Assembly (NCBI GenBank): GCA_029961685.1
Contig: JARWKL010000001.1
Coordinates: 26,176,295 to 26,240,294 of the forward strand
Direction of reading: 5' to 3'
Origin: Aristolochia californica
Taxonomy: Eukaryota > Streptophyta > Magnoliopsida > Piperales > Aristolochiaceae
Length of the DNA stretch: 64,000 nucleotides
The notes below the pieces were generated by a model that did no database searches, had not been told where the DNA came from, and saw only the letters and a program-made list of their open reading frames with translations. Position 1 is the stretch's first letter. The number at the start of each line of letters is the position of its first letter. Below are positions 1 to 13,500 of the stretch, one piece after another. A program made the translations under genes and the position numbers.

Positions 1-3000
1 ACTCTCCCTTCATGCCGTAAACCAAAAAGGCAAATAAATCACAACAAAAAGAAAATTTTAGAGTTTAAGTATGGAAAAAATTTAAAACAATAAAAAATGT
101 AAGTAAACAAAATTTTTTCACACACCACAAATGAACACAGAAGTTTTGTTGTCCAAGTTTGGGAAATTCCACTAGTTGTCGTCCTTAATAGCTTGGAATT
201 TTATAAGAAAGAGATTTCTTCCACACATGCTTTAAAAACGGATATGCATGCTTGAAACATATTAAAGATGCAAATCACCTATGGATCCAAAACTTTTAAA
301 GAGAATAACAAACGCTCATTAAAGTCTTAGGTGAACGTGCGGTGGGATATTTACCTGAGTCAAACCAGTCATTATTTTTCCCATAAACTAAAAGCTTACC
401 TAACGATCATAGATGATTGTAAAGTGATTTATCATACGTAACGGGCTATATTACCCTAAAAAATGCCTTTTGGATTGGGAGTCAACACTTAGGTAAGAAT
501 TCCCTGCCTCCCCCTTTTCCCGACGAATGCAAAACCTGATATATAAAAACTAAAAAGAGCTTACAATCCCTAAAAATTATAGGCACTCTTTCGAATTATA
601 TCTTCCGAAATTTGTGCATTGTGCATTTCCATTTTAGATGTACACATTTTTCTTAAATCAAAACTTTTAGTTTTCGCACTCCCTTCATCCTGTAAACCAA
701 AAAGGCAAACAGATCACAACCAAATGAAAATTTTAGAGTGTATGTATGGAAAAAATTTAAAAAACTAACAAATTTTAGTAAAGAAAATTTATTCACACAC
801 CACAAATGAAGACAAAAGTTTTTTTGTCCAAGTTGGGGAAATACCACTAGTTAACCCCCAACAGCTTGGAATTTTTTAAGAAAGAGATTTGTTCCACGCA
901 CGCTTTAAAAATGCATATGCATGCTTGAAACATGTTAAAGATGGAAATCAACTATGGTTTCAAACCTTTTAAAGTGAATAACAAACGCTCAATAAATTCT
1001 CAAGTGAACGTGCGATGGGATATTTACCCGAGTCAAACTATCCATTATTTTGCCCATTAACAAAAAGTTGACCTAACGATCATAGATGATTTTAAAGTGA
1101 TTTTTTTCATGCGTAATGGGCTATAATACCCTAAGAAATGACTTATGGATTGGGAGTCAACACTCTGTTAAAAATCCCCTTCCTCCCCCTTTTCCCGATG
1201 ATTTCAAAAACCTAATAAATCAAAACTAAAAAGATCTCACAATCCCTAAACATTAAAGTCACTCTTTCGAATTATCTCTCTCAACATTTGTCCATTGTGC
1301 ATTTCCATTTTAGATATACTCTTTTTCCTTAAATCAAAACTTTGAGTTTTCGCTCTCCCTTCATCCCGTAAACCAAAAAGGCAAATAGATCATAACAAAA
1401 TGAAAATTTTAGAGTTTAAGTATGGAAAAAAAAATTAAAAACAACAAATATAAGCAAAAAAATTTATTCTCACACCACAAATGAACACAAAAGTTTTTTT
1501 GTCCAAGTTTGGGAAATTCCACTAGTTGTTAACGCTAATAGCTTGGAATTTTATAAGACAGAGATTTCTTCCACACATCCTTTAAAAATGGATATGCATG
1601 TTTGAAACATGTTAAAGATGCAAATCACCTATGGATCTAAACCTTTTAATGATAATTACAAACGCTCATTAAATTTTCAAGTGAATGTGCAATAGGATAT
1701 TTACCCTAGTAAAACAAGCCATTATTTTGCATATTTACAAAAAGCTGACCTAACAATAATACATGAATTTAAAGTGATTCATCATGCGTAACGGGCTATA
1801 TTACCCTAAGAAATGACTTATGGATTGGGATTCAACACTTAGTTAAAAATCCCCCGCCTTCCCCTTTTCCTAACGATTGCAAAACCGGATATAAAAAAAC
1901 TAAAAAAGAGCTTACAATCCCTAAAAATTATAGACACTCTTTGGAATTATCTCTCTCTAGATTTGTACAATGTGCATTTCCATTTTAGATGTACTCTCTT
2001 TTCTTAAATCAAAACTTTTAGTTTTCGCTCTCCCTACATCCTGTAAACCAAAAAGGCAAATAGATCACAACAAAATGAAAATTTTAGAGTTTTCGTATGG
2101 AAAAAATTTAAACAATAACAAATTCAAGTAAAAAAATTTATTCACACACCACAAATGAACAAAAAAGTTTTGTTGTCCAAGTTTGGGAAATTCCACTAGT
2201 TGTTGACCCTTACAGCTTGGAATTTTATAAGAAATAGATTTCTTCCACACATGCTTTAAAAATGGATATGCATGCTTGAAACATGTTAAAGATGCAAATC
2301 ACCTATGGATCCAAACCTTTTAAAGAGAATGACAAATGCTCAATATATTCTAGAGTGAACGTGCGGTGGGATTTTTACTCGAGTCAAACAAGCAATTATA
2401 TTTCCCTTTTACAAAAAGTTGACCAAACAATCATACACGATTTTAAAGTCATTTATCATTCATAATAGGCTTTATTAAAATAAGAAATGACTTATGGATT
2501 GGGAGTCAACACTCAGTTAAAAATTCCCTGCCTCACCCTTTTCCCGATGATTGCAAAACCTGATATATAAAAACTAAAAAGAGCTCACAATCCCTAAAAC
2601 TTGCAGTCACTCTTTCTAATTATCTCTCACTACATTTGTGCATTTTGTATTTCCATTTTAGATGTACTCGTTTTTTTTTTAATAAAAAATTTGAGTTTTC
2701 GCTCTCCCTTCATGCCGTAAACCAAAAAGGCAAATAGTTTACAAGAAAAAGAAAATTTTAGAGTTTACGTATGGAAAAAATTTTAAACAATAAAAAATGT
2801 GAGTAAAGAAAATTTATTCACACACCACCAATCAACACAAAAGTTTTCTTGTACAAGTTTGGGAAATTCCACTAGTGGTTGACGCTAGCAGGTGGGAATT
2901 TTATAAGACAGAGATTTCTTCCACACATCCTTTAGAAATGGATATGCATGTTTGAAACATGTTAAAGATGCAAATCACCTATGGATCCAACCCTTTCAAA

Positions 3001-6000
3001 GAGAATAAAAAACGCTCATTAAATTCTCAAGTGAACGTTCAGTTGGATATTTACCCGAGTAAAACAAGCCATTATTTTGCCAATTTACAAATACCTGACC
3101 TAACGATCATAGATGATTGTAAAGTGATTCATCACACGTAACGGGATATATTACCCTAAGAAATGACTTATGGATTGGGAATCAACACTCAGTTAAAAAT
3201 CCCCCGCCTCCCCCTTTTCCCGATGATTGAGAAACCGGATATATAAAAACTAAAAAGAGCTTGCAATCCCTAAAAAATATAGACACTCTTTGGAATTATC
3301 TCTCTCTACATTTGTGCAATGTGCATTTCCATTTTAGATGTACTCTTTTTGCTTAAATCAAAAATTTGAGTTTTCGCTCTCCCTTCATGCCGTAAACCAA
3401 AAAGGCAAATAGATCACAACAAAATGAAAAGTTTAGAGTTTATGTATGGAAAAAATTTATAAGAATAAAAAATATAAATAAAGAAAATTTATTCACACAC
3501 CACAAATGAAGACAAAAGTTTTGTTGTCCAAGTATGGGAAATTCCACTAGTTGTTGACCCTAACAACTTGGAATTTTATAAGAAAGAGATTTCTTCCACA
3601 CATGCTTTAAAAATGGATATGCATGCTTGAAACATGTTAAAGATGCAAATCACCTATGGATCCAAAACTTTTAAAGAGAATAACTAATGCTCATTAAATT
3701 CTCAACTGAACGTGCAGTGGGATATTTACCTGAGTCAAACAAGCCATTATTTTGCCCATATACAAAAAGCTGACCTAACGATCATTGATGATTGTAAAGT
3801 GATTTATCATGCATAACGGGATATATTACCCTAAGAAATGACTTATGGATTGGGAGTCAACACTCAGTTAAAAATCCCCCGTCTCCCCCTTTTCCCGATG
3901 ATTGCAAAACCTTATATATAAAAACTAAAAAGAGCTTACAATCCCTAAACACTAAAGACACTCTTTGGAATTATCTCTCTCTACATTTTTGTATTGTGCA
4001 TTTCTATTTTAGATGTACTCTTTTTTCATAAATCAAAACTTTGAGTTTTGGCTCTCCCTTCATCTCGTAAACCAAAAAGGCAAATAGATTGCAACCAATT
4101 GAAAATTTTAGAGTTTATGTATGGAAAAATTTTAAAACAATAACAAATGTAAGTAAAGAAAATTTATTCACACACCACAAATGAACACAAAATTTTTGTC
4201 GTCCAAGTTTGGGAAATTCCACTAGTTGTTGACCCTAATAGCTTGGAATTTTATAAGAAAGAGATTTCTTCCTCCACATATGCTTTAAAAACGAATATGC
4301 ATACTTGAAACATGTTAAAGATGCAAATCACCTATGGATCCAAACCTTTTGAAGAGAATAACGAACGCTCATTAAATTCTCAAGTGAACGTGCGGAGGGA
4401 TATTTACTCGAGTCAAACAAGACATTATTTTGCCCATTAACAAAAAGTTGATCTAAGGATCATAGATGATTTTAAAGTGATTTTTCATGTGTAACGGGCT
4501 ATATTACCCTAAGAAATGACTAATGGATTGGGAGTCAACACTCAGTTAAAAATCCCCCGCCTCCCCCTTTTCCCGACGATTGCAAAACCTAATAAATCAA
4601 AACTATAAAGAGCTCACAATCCCTAAACATTACAGTCACTCTTTGGAATTATCTCTCTCTACATTTGTCCATTGTGCATTTTCATTTTAGATATCCTCTT
4701 TTTTCTTAAATCAAAACTTTGAGTTTTCGCTCTCCCTTCATCCCATAAACCAAAAAGGCAAATAGATCATAACAAAATGAAAATTTTAGAGTTTTCGTAT
4801 GGAAAAAAATTTAAAAAAAATAAATGTAAGTAAAGAAAATTTATTCTCACACATAAAATGAACACAAAAGTTTTGTTGTCAAGTTTGTGAAATTCATCTA
4901 GTTCACCGTTAACAGCTTGGAATTTATAAGAAAAAGATTTCTTCCACGCATGCTTTAAAAATTGATGTGCAAGCTTGAAAAATGTTAAAGGTGCAAATAA
5001 TCTACGGATCCAAACCATTTAAAAAGAATAACAAACGCTCATTAAATTCTCAAGTGAACGTGCGGTGGGATATTTACCCGAGTCAAACATGCCATTATTT
5101 TGCCCATTTACAATAAGCTGACCTAATGATCATAGATGATTTTAAAGTGAATAATCTTGCATAACGGGCTATATTACCCTAAGAAATTAATTATGGATTG
5201 GGAGTCAACATTCAGTTAAAAATCCCCCGCCTCCCACTTTTCCCGACGTTTTCAAAACCGGATATATAAAAATTAAAAAGAGCTTACAATCCCAAAAAAT
5301 TGAAGACACTCTTTGGAATTATCTCTCTCTACATTTGAGCATTGTGCATTTACATTTTAGATGTACACTTTTTTCTTAAATCAAAACTTTGAGTTTTCAC
5401 ACTCCCTTCATGCCATAAACCAAAAAGGCAAATAGATAAAAAATAAATGAAAATTTTAGAGTTTATGTATGGAAAAAATTTAAAACAATAACAAATTTAA
5501 GTAAATAAAATTTATTCACACACCACAAATGAATTCAAAAGTTTTGTTGTCCAAGTTTTGGAAATTCTACTAGTTGTTGTCCCTAACACTTTGAATTTTA
5601 TAAGAAAGAGATTTCTTCCACACATGCTTTAAAAATGGATATGCATGCTTGAAACATGTTAAAGATGCAAATCACCTATGGATCCAAAACTTTTAAAGAG
5701 AATGACAAACGCTCATTACATTCTCAGGTGAACGTGCGGTGGGATATTTACCTGAGTCAAACCAGTCATTATTTTGCCCACAAACAAAAAGTTGACCTAA
5801 TGATCATAGATGATTGTAAAGTGGTTTATCATGCGTAACGGGCTATATTACCCTAATAAATGTATTATGGATTGGGAGTCCACACTCAGTTAAAAATCCC
5901 TTGTCTCCCCCTTTTCCCGACGATTGCAAAACCTGAAATTTAAAAACTAAAAAGAGCTTACAATCCCTAAAAATTATAGAAACTCTTTGGAATTATCTCT

Positions 6001-8140
6001 TTCTAAATTTTTGTATTGTGCATTTCCTTTTTAGATTTACACTTTTTTCTTAAATGACAACTTTTAGTTTTCACTCTCCCTTCATCCCGTATACAAAAAA
6101 CGAAAATAGATCACAAAAAAATGAAACGTTTAGAGTTGATGAATGGAAATTTTTTTAAAAAAATAAAAAAAGTAAGTAAAGAAAATTTTTCACACACCAC
6201 AAATGAACAAAAAAGATTTGTTGTCCAAGTTTGGGAAATTCCACTAGTTCAACCCTAACAGCTTTGAATTTTATAAGAAAGAGATTTCATCCACACATGC
6301 TTTAAAAATGGATATGCATGAATGCTTGAAACATATTAATGATGAAAATCACCTATGGATCCAAACCTTTTGAAGAGAATAACAAACGCTCATTAAATTC
6401 TCAAGTGAACGTGCGATGGGATATTTACCTGAGTCAAACAAGCCATTATTTTGCCCATTTACAAAAAGCCGACCTAACGATCATAGATGATTGTAAAGTG
6501 ATTTATCATGCATAACGAGCTATATTACCCTAAGAAATGACTTATGGATTGGGAGTTAACACTCAGTTAAAAATCCCCGCCTCCCCCTTTTCCCGACGAT
6601 TGCAAAACCTGATATATAAAAACTAAAAAGAGCTTTCAATACCTAAAAACTGTAGACACTCTTTGGAATTACCTCTCTATATTTGTGAGTTGTGCATTTC
6701 CATTTTAGATGTACTCTTTTTTCTTAAGTTAAAACTTTGAGTTTTCGCTCTCCCTTCATCCCGTAAACCAAAAAGGCAAAAAGATCACAACCAAATGAAA
6801 ATTTTAGAGTTTATGTACGGAAAAAATTTAAAACAATAATAAATTTTGAAAAATAAAATTTATTCACACACCACTAATGAAGAGAAAAGTTTTGTTGTCC
6901 AAGTTTGGAAAATTCTACTAGTTGACCCCCAACAGCTTGGAATTTTATGACAAAGAGATTTCTTCCACAGATCCTTTAAAAATGAATATGCATGGTTGAA
7001 ACATGTTAAAGATGCAAATCATATATGGATCCAAACCGTTTAAAGAGAATAACAAATGCTCATTAAATTCACAAGTGAACGTGCGGTTGGATATTTACCC
7101 GAGTAAAAAAACCCATTATTTTTCCCATTTACAAAAGGCTGACCTCAGGATCATAGATGATTGTAAAGTGATTTATCATGCCTAATGGGCTATATTACCC
7201 TGAGAAATGACTTATGGATATGGAGTCAACACTCAGTTAAAAATCCCCTGCCTCCCTCTTTTTCCGATGACTGCAAAACCTAATAAATCAAAACTAAAAA
7301 GTGCACACATTCCCTAAATATTACAGTCACTCTTTACAATTATCTCTCTCTACATTTGTCCATTGTGCATTTCAATTTTAGATATACTCTTTTTTCTTAA
7401 ATCAAAACTTTGAGTTTTCGCTCTCCCTTCATCCTGTAAACCAAAAGAGTCTATGTATGGAAAAATTTTAAAACAATAAAAAATTTAAGTAAAGAAAATT
7501 TATTCACACACCACAAATGAACACAAAAGTTCTGTTGTTGAAGTTTGGGAAATTCCACTAGTTGTTGACACTAACAGCTTGGAATTTTATAAGTAAGAGA
7601 TTTCTTCCACACATGCTTTAAAAATGGATATGCATGCTTCAAATATTTTAAAGATGCAAATCTTCTATGCCATTTTAAAGAGAATAAAAAACGCTCATTA
7701 AATTCTCAAATGAACGTGCGGTGGGATATTTACCCAAGTCAAACAAGCCATTATTTTGCCCATTAACAAAAAGCTGACCAAACGATCATAGATGATTTGA
7801 AATTGATTTTTCATGCGTAACGGGCTATATTACCCAAAGAAATGACTTATGGATTGGGAGTCAACACTCAGTGAAAAATCCCATGCCTCCCCCTTTTCAC
7901 GACAATTACAAAACCTAATAAATCAAAACTAAAAAGAGCTCACAATCCCTAAACATTACAGTCACTCTTTGGAATTATCTCTGTCTACAATTGTCCATTG
8001 TGGATTTCCATTTTTTGAAGACAAAACTTTTGTTGTCGACCTTTGGGAAATTCCACTTGTTCAACCCTAACTGCTTGGAATTTTATAAGAAAGAGATTTC
8101 TTCCAGACATGCTTTAAAAATGGATATGCACGCTTGAAAC
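1..8140. repeat. Satellite block 1 (monomers 1-12), includes AATAAATC subtype
   Basis: Anchors at 259, 932, 1609, 2283, 2959, 3634, 4312, 4982, 5656, 6333, 7003 and 7645. This block carries a diagnostic subtype in which the usual GATATATAAAAACT is replaced by AATAAATCAAAACT (near 1213, 4586, 7279 and 7915). The same subtype recurs only beyond 53 kb. Monomers 1 and 2 match those at 54389/55062 and 57084/57755, sharing AAAGTCTTAGGTGAACG and CAAACCAGTCATTA. The spacing 7003-7645 is 642 because about 31 bases are missing near 7448. The final spacing (7645 to 8141) is only 496. Open frames here, such as 2283-2465 and 5656-5838, are the recurrent satellite frame, not genes. Confidence 0.9.
7645..8140. 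repeat. Truncated satellite monomer (496 bp)
   Basis: This unit is about 176 bp shorter than normal. Near 8012-8016 the sequence jumps from the CATTTCCATTTT motif straight to GAAGACAAAACTTTTGTTG. It skips the CTCTCCCTTCATCCCG motif and the whole A/T-tract block. The flanking copies are full length. This is the largest single-unit deletion I found. Short-repeat-mediated slippage or unequal recombination would explain it. Confidence 0.85.
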
Positions 8141-10569
8141 ATGTTAAAGATGCAAATCAGCTATGGATCCAAACCTTTTAAAGAGAATAACAAACGCTCA
8201 TTAAATTATCAAGTTGACGTGTTATGGGATATTTACCCGAGTCAAACAACCATTATTTTGCCCCTTTACAAAAAGCTGACCTAACGATCATAGATGATTG
8301 TAAAGTGATTTATCATGCGTAAAGGGCTATATTACCCTAAGAAATAACATATGGATTGGGACTCAACACTCAGTTAAAAATCCCCCGCCTCCCCCATTTC
8401 CCGACGATTGCAAAACCTGATATATAAAAACTAAAAATAGCTTACAATCCTTAAAAATTACAGACACTTTTTGTAATAATCTTTCTCTACATTTGTCCAT
8501 TGTGCATTTCCATTTTAGATGTACACTTTTTTCTTCAATCAAAACTTTGAGTTTTCGTTCTCCCTTCATCCCGTAAACCAAAAAGGCAAATAGATCTCAT
8601 CAATAAGAAAATTTTAGGGTTTATGTATGGAAAAAATTTAAAACAATAACTAATGTAAGTAAAGAAAATTTATTCACACACCACAAATGAACACAAAAGT
8701 TTTGTCGTCCAAGTTTTGGAAATTCCACTAGTTGTTGACCCTAATAGCTTGGCCTTTTGTAAGGAAGATATTTCTTCCACACATGCTTTAAAAATGGATA
8801 TGCAAGCTTGAAACATGTTAAAGATGCAAATCACCTAAGGATCCAAACTTTTTAAACAGAATAACAAACGCTCATTAAATTATCAAGTGAACGTACGGTG
8901 GGATATTTAGCCGAGTCAAACAAGCCATTATTTTGCCCATTTAAAAAAGGATGACCTCACGATCATAGATGATTGTAAAGTGATTTATCATGCATAACGG
9001 GCTATATTACCCAAAGAAATGACTTATGGATTTGGAGTCAACAGTCAGTTAAAAATCCCCCGCCTCCCCCGTTTCTCAACGATCGCAAAACCTGATAGAT
9101 AAAAATTAAAAAGAGCTTACAATCACTAAAAATTACAGACATTATTTAGAATTATCTCTCTCTACATTAGTGCATTGTGCATATCCATTTTAGATGTATT
9201 ATTTTTTCTTTAATCAAAACATTGAGTTTTCGTTCTCCGTTCATCCCGTAGACCAAAAAGGCAAATAGATCATAACAAAATGAAAATTTAAGAGTTTATG
9301 TATCAAAAAAAATTAAAACAATAACAAATATAAGTAAAGAAAATTTATTCACACATCACAAATGAACACAAAAGTTTTGTTGTCCAAGTTTTGGAAATTC
9401 CACTAGCTCAACCCTAACAGCTTGGAATTTTATAAGAAAGAGATTTCTTCCACACATGTTTTAAAAATGGATATGCATGTTTGAAACATGTTAAAGATGC
9501 AAATCACCTATGGATCCAAACCTTTTAATGAGAATAACTAACGCTCATTAAATTTTCAAGTGAACGTGCGGTGGGATATTTACTCGAGTCAAACAACCAT
9601 TATTTTGCCCATTTAGAAAAAGCCGACCTAACGATCATAGATGATTGTAAAGTGATTTATCATGCGTAATGGGCTATATTACCCTAAGAAATGACTTATG
9701 GATTGGGTGTCAACACTCATTTAAAAATCCCTCGCTTCCCCCTTTTCCCGACGATTGCAAAACCTGATATATAAAAACTCAAAACAGCTTACAATCCCAA
9801 TATTTACAAGCACTCTTTGGAATTATATCTCTCTACATTTGTGCATTTTGAATTTCCAATTTAGATGTAGTCTTTTTTCTTTAATCAAAACTTTGAGTTT
9901 TCTCTCTCCCTTCATCCCGTAAACCAAAACGGCAAATTGATCACAACAAAATGAAAATTTTAGAGTTTATGTACAGAAAAATTTAAAACAATAAAAAATA
10001 TAAATAAAGAAAATTTATTCACACACCACAAATGAACACAAAAGTTTTGTTGTCCATGTTTGGGAAATTCCACTAGATGTTGACCCAAACAGCTTGGAAT
10101 TTTATAAGAAAGAGATTTCTTCCACACATCCTTTAAAATGGATATGCTTGCTTGAAACATGTTAAAGATGCAAGTGACCGTTGGATCCAAACCTTTTAAT
10201 GAGAACAACAAACGCTCATTAAAATCTCACGTGAACATGATGTGGGATATTTACCCGAGTCAAACAACCATTATTTTTCCCATTTACAAAAAATCTGACC
10301 CAACAATCACAGTTGATTGTAAAGTGATTTATCTTGCGTAACGGGCTATATTACCCTAAGAAATGACTTATAGATTGGGAGTCAACACTCAGTTAAAAAT
10401 CCCCCGCCTCCCCCTTTTCAAGACGATTGCAAAACCATATATATAAAAACTAAAAGGAGCTCACAATCCCTAAAAATTACAGACACTCTTTGGAATTATC
10501 TCACTCTACATTTGTGCTTTGTGCATTTCCATTTTAGATGTACTCTTTTTATTCAATTAAAACTTTGAA
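8141..10569. repeat. Satellite block 2 (monomers 13-16)
   Basis: Anchors at 8141, 8815, 9488 and 10159, spaced 671-674 bp. Monomers alternate between the TTCAACCC and TTGTTGACCC variants of the segment following CCACTAG. Several copies show CAAACAACCATTATT in place of the common CAAACAAGCCATTATT, a variant also met at 11.6, 13.6, 18.3 and 42.5 kb. Nothing other than satellite is present. Confidence 0.85.
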
Positions 10570-13500
10570 TTTTCACCCTCCCTTCATCCCGTAAACCAAA
10601 AAGGCAAATTGATCACAACAAAATGAAAATTTTAGAGATTATGTATGGAAAAAATTTAAAACAATAAAAATAGTAAGTAAAGAAAATTTATATACACACC
10701 ACAAATGAACACAAAAGTTTTGTTGTCCAAGTTAATGAAATTTCACTACTTCAACCCTAACTGCCTGGAATTTTAAAAGAAAGAGATTTCTTCCCCACAT
10801 GCTTTAAAAATGAATATCCATGTTTGAAACATGTTAAAGATGCAAATCACCTATCAATCCAAAGATTTTAAATAAAATAACAAATGCTCATTAAATTCGC
10901 AAGTGAACATGTTGTGTGATATTGACCCGAGTCAAACAAGCCATTATTTTCCCCATTTACAAAAAGTTGATTTAATGATCATAGATGATTGTAAAGTGAT
11001 TTATCATGAGTAACAGGCTATATTACCCTAAGAAATCACTTATGGAATGGGAGTCAACACTCAGTTAAAAATCCCCCGCCTCCCCCTTTTCCCAACGGTT
11101 GCAAAACCTGAAATACAAAAACTAAAAAGATCTCACAATCCCTAAAAATTAAAGACACTCTTTGGAATTATGTCTCTCTACATTTGTGCATTGTGCATTT
11201 CCATTTTAGATGTACTTTTTTTTTTAAAAATCTAAACATTGAGTTTTCGCTCTCCCTTCATCCTGTAAACAAAATACGCAAATAGATCACAACAAAATGA
11301 AACTTTTAGAGTTTATGTATTGAAAAATTTTATAACAATAACAAATGTAAGTAAAAAAAATTTTATTCACACACCATAAATGGACACAAAAGTTTTGCTG
11401 TCCAAGTTTGGTAAATTCCACTAGTTCCACCCTAACGGCTTGGAATTTTATAAGAAAGCGATTTCATCCACACATGCTTTAAAAATGGATATGCATGCTT
11501 GAAATATGTTAAAGATGCAAATCACCTATGGATCCGAACCTTTTAAAGAGAATAACAAACGCTCATTAAATTCTCAAGTGAACGTGTTGTGGGATATTTA
11601 CTCAAGTCAAACGACCATTATTTTGCCCATTTACGAAAAGCTGACCTAACGATCATAGATGATTGTAAAGTGATTTATCATGCGTAACGGGCTATATTAC
11701 CCTAAGAAATGACATATGGATTGGGAGTCAACACTCAATTAAAAATCCCCCACCTCCCCCTTTTTTCGATGATTGCAAAACCTGATATATAAAAACTAAA
11801 AAAAGCTTACAATCCCTTAAAATTATAGACACTCTTTGGCTTTATCACTCTCTACGTTTATGCATTGTGTATTTCCTTTTTAGATGTACTCTTTTTTCGT
11901 CAATCAAAACTTTGAGTTTTCTCTTTCCCTTCATCCTGTAAACCAAAAAGGCCAATAGCTCACAACAAAATGAAACTTTTAGAGTTTATGTAAAGAAAAA
12001 ATTTAAAACAATAACAAATGTAAGTATAGAAAATTTATTCACACACCACAAATAAACACAAATGTTTTGTTGTCAAAGTTTGGGAATTTACCCTAACAGC
12101 TTGGAATTTTATAAGAAAGAGATTTCTTCCACACATGCTTTAAAAATGGATATGCATGCTTGAAACATGTTAAAGATGCAAATCACCTACCGATCCAAAC
12201 CTTTTAAAGAGAATAACAAACGATCATTAAATTATCAAGTGAACGATCGGTGGCATATTTACTCTAGTCAAAGAAGCCATTATTTTGCCCATTTACAAAA
12301 AGCTGACCTAACGATCATAGATGATGGAAAAGTCATTTTGTCATGCGTAACGGGCTATATTACCCTAAGAAATGACTTATAGATTGGGAGTCAACACTCA
12401 ATTAAAAATCCCCCGCTTCCCCCATTTCCAGACGATTGCAAAACCTGATATATAAAAACTAAACAGAGCTCACAATCCCTTAAAATTAAAGAAACTCTTT
12501 GGAATTATATCTCTCTACAATAGTGAATTTTGAATTTCCATTTTAGATGTACTCTTTTTTCTTCAATCAAAACTTTGAGTTTTCGTTTTGCCTTCATCCC
12601 GTAAACCAAAAAGGCAAATAGTTCACTACAAAATGAAAATTTGAGAGTTTATGTATGGAAAAAATTTAAAACAATAACAAATGTAAGTAAAGAAAATTAT
12701 TCACACACCACAAATGAATACAAATGTTTTGTTGTCCAAGTTTGGGAAATTCGACTAGTTCAATCCTAACAACTTGGGAATTTTAAAGAAAGAGATTTCT
12801 TCCACACATGCTTTAAAAATGGATATGCATGCTTTCAACATGTTAAAGATGAAAATCACCTATGGATCCAAACCTTTTAAAGAGAATAACAAACAATCAT
12901 TAAATTCTAAAGTGAACGTGCCGTGGGACATTTACCCAAGTCAAACACGCCATTATTTTGCCCATTTACAAAAAGTTGACCTAATGATCATAGATGATTG
13001 TAAAGTGATTTATCATGTGTAACGGGCTATATTACCCTAAGAAATGACTTATGGATTGGGAGTCAACACTCAGTTAAAAATCCCCCGCCTCCCCCTTTTC
13101 CCGACGATTGCAAAACCAAATATGCAAAAACTAAAAAGAGTTCACAATCCCTAAAAATTACAGACACTCTTTGGAATTATGTCTCTCTACATTTGTGCAT
13201 TTTAAATTTCTATTTTAGATGCACTCTTTTTTCTTAAATCAAAACTTTGAGTTTTTGCTCAACCTTCATCCCTTAAACCAAAAAGGCAAATAGATCAGAA
13301 CAAAATGAAAATTTTAGAGTTTACGTATAGAAAAAGTTTAATACAATCTCAAATGTAAGTAAATAAAATTCATTCACACACCACAAATGAACACAAAAAT
13401 TTTCTTTTCCAAGTTTGGGAAATTCCACTAGTTCAACCCTAATAGCTTGGAATTTTATAAGAAACAGATTTCTTCCACACATGCTTTAAAAATGGATATG

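Noticed and set aside
2283..2465. Short open frames of about 60-80 codons recurring on the plus strand (MLKMQITYGS-type) as protein genes
   Set aside because: They are the same frame of the satellite monomer repeated every ~672 bp, many copies are broken by stops, and no promoter, intron or known domain is apparent.
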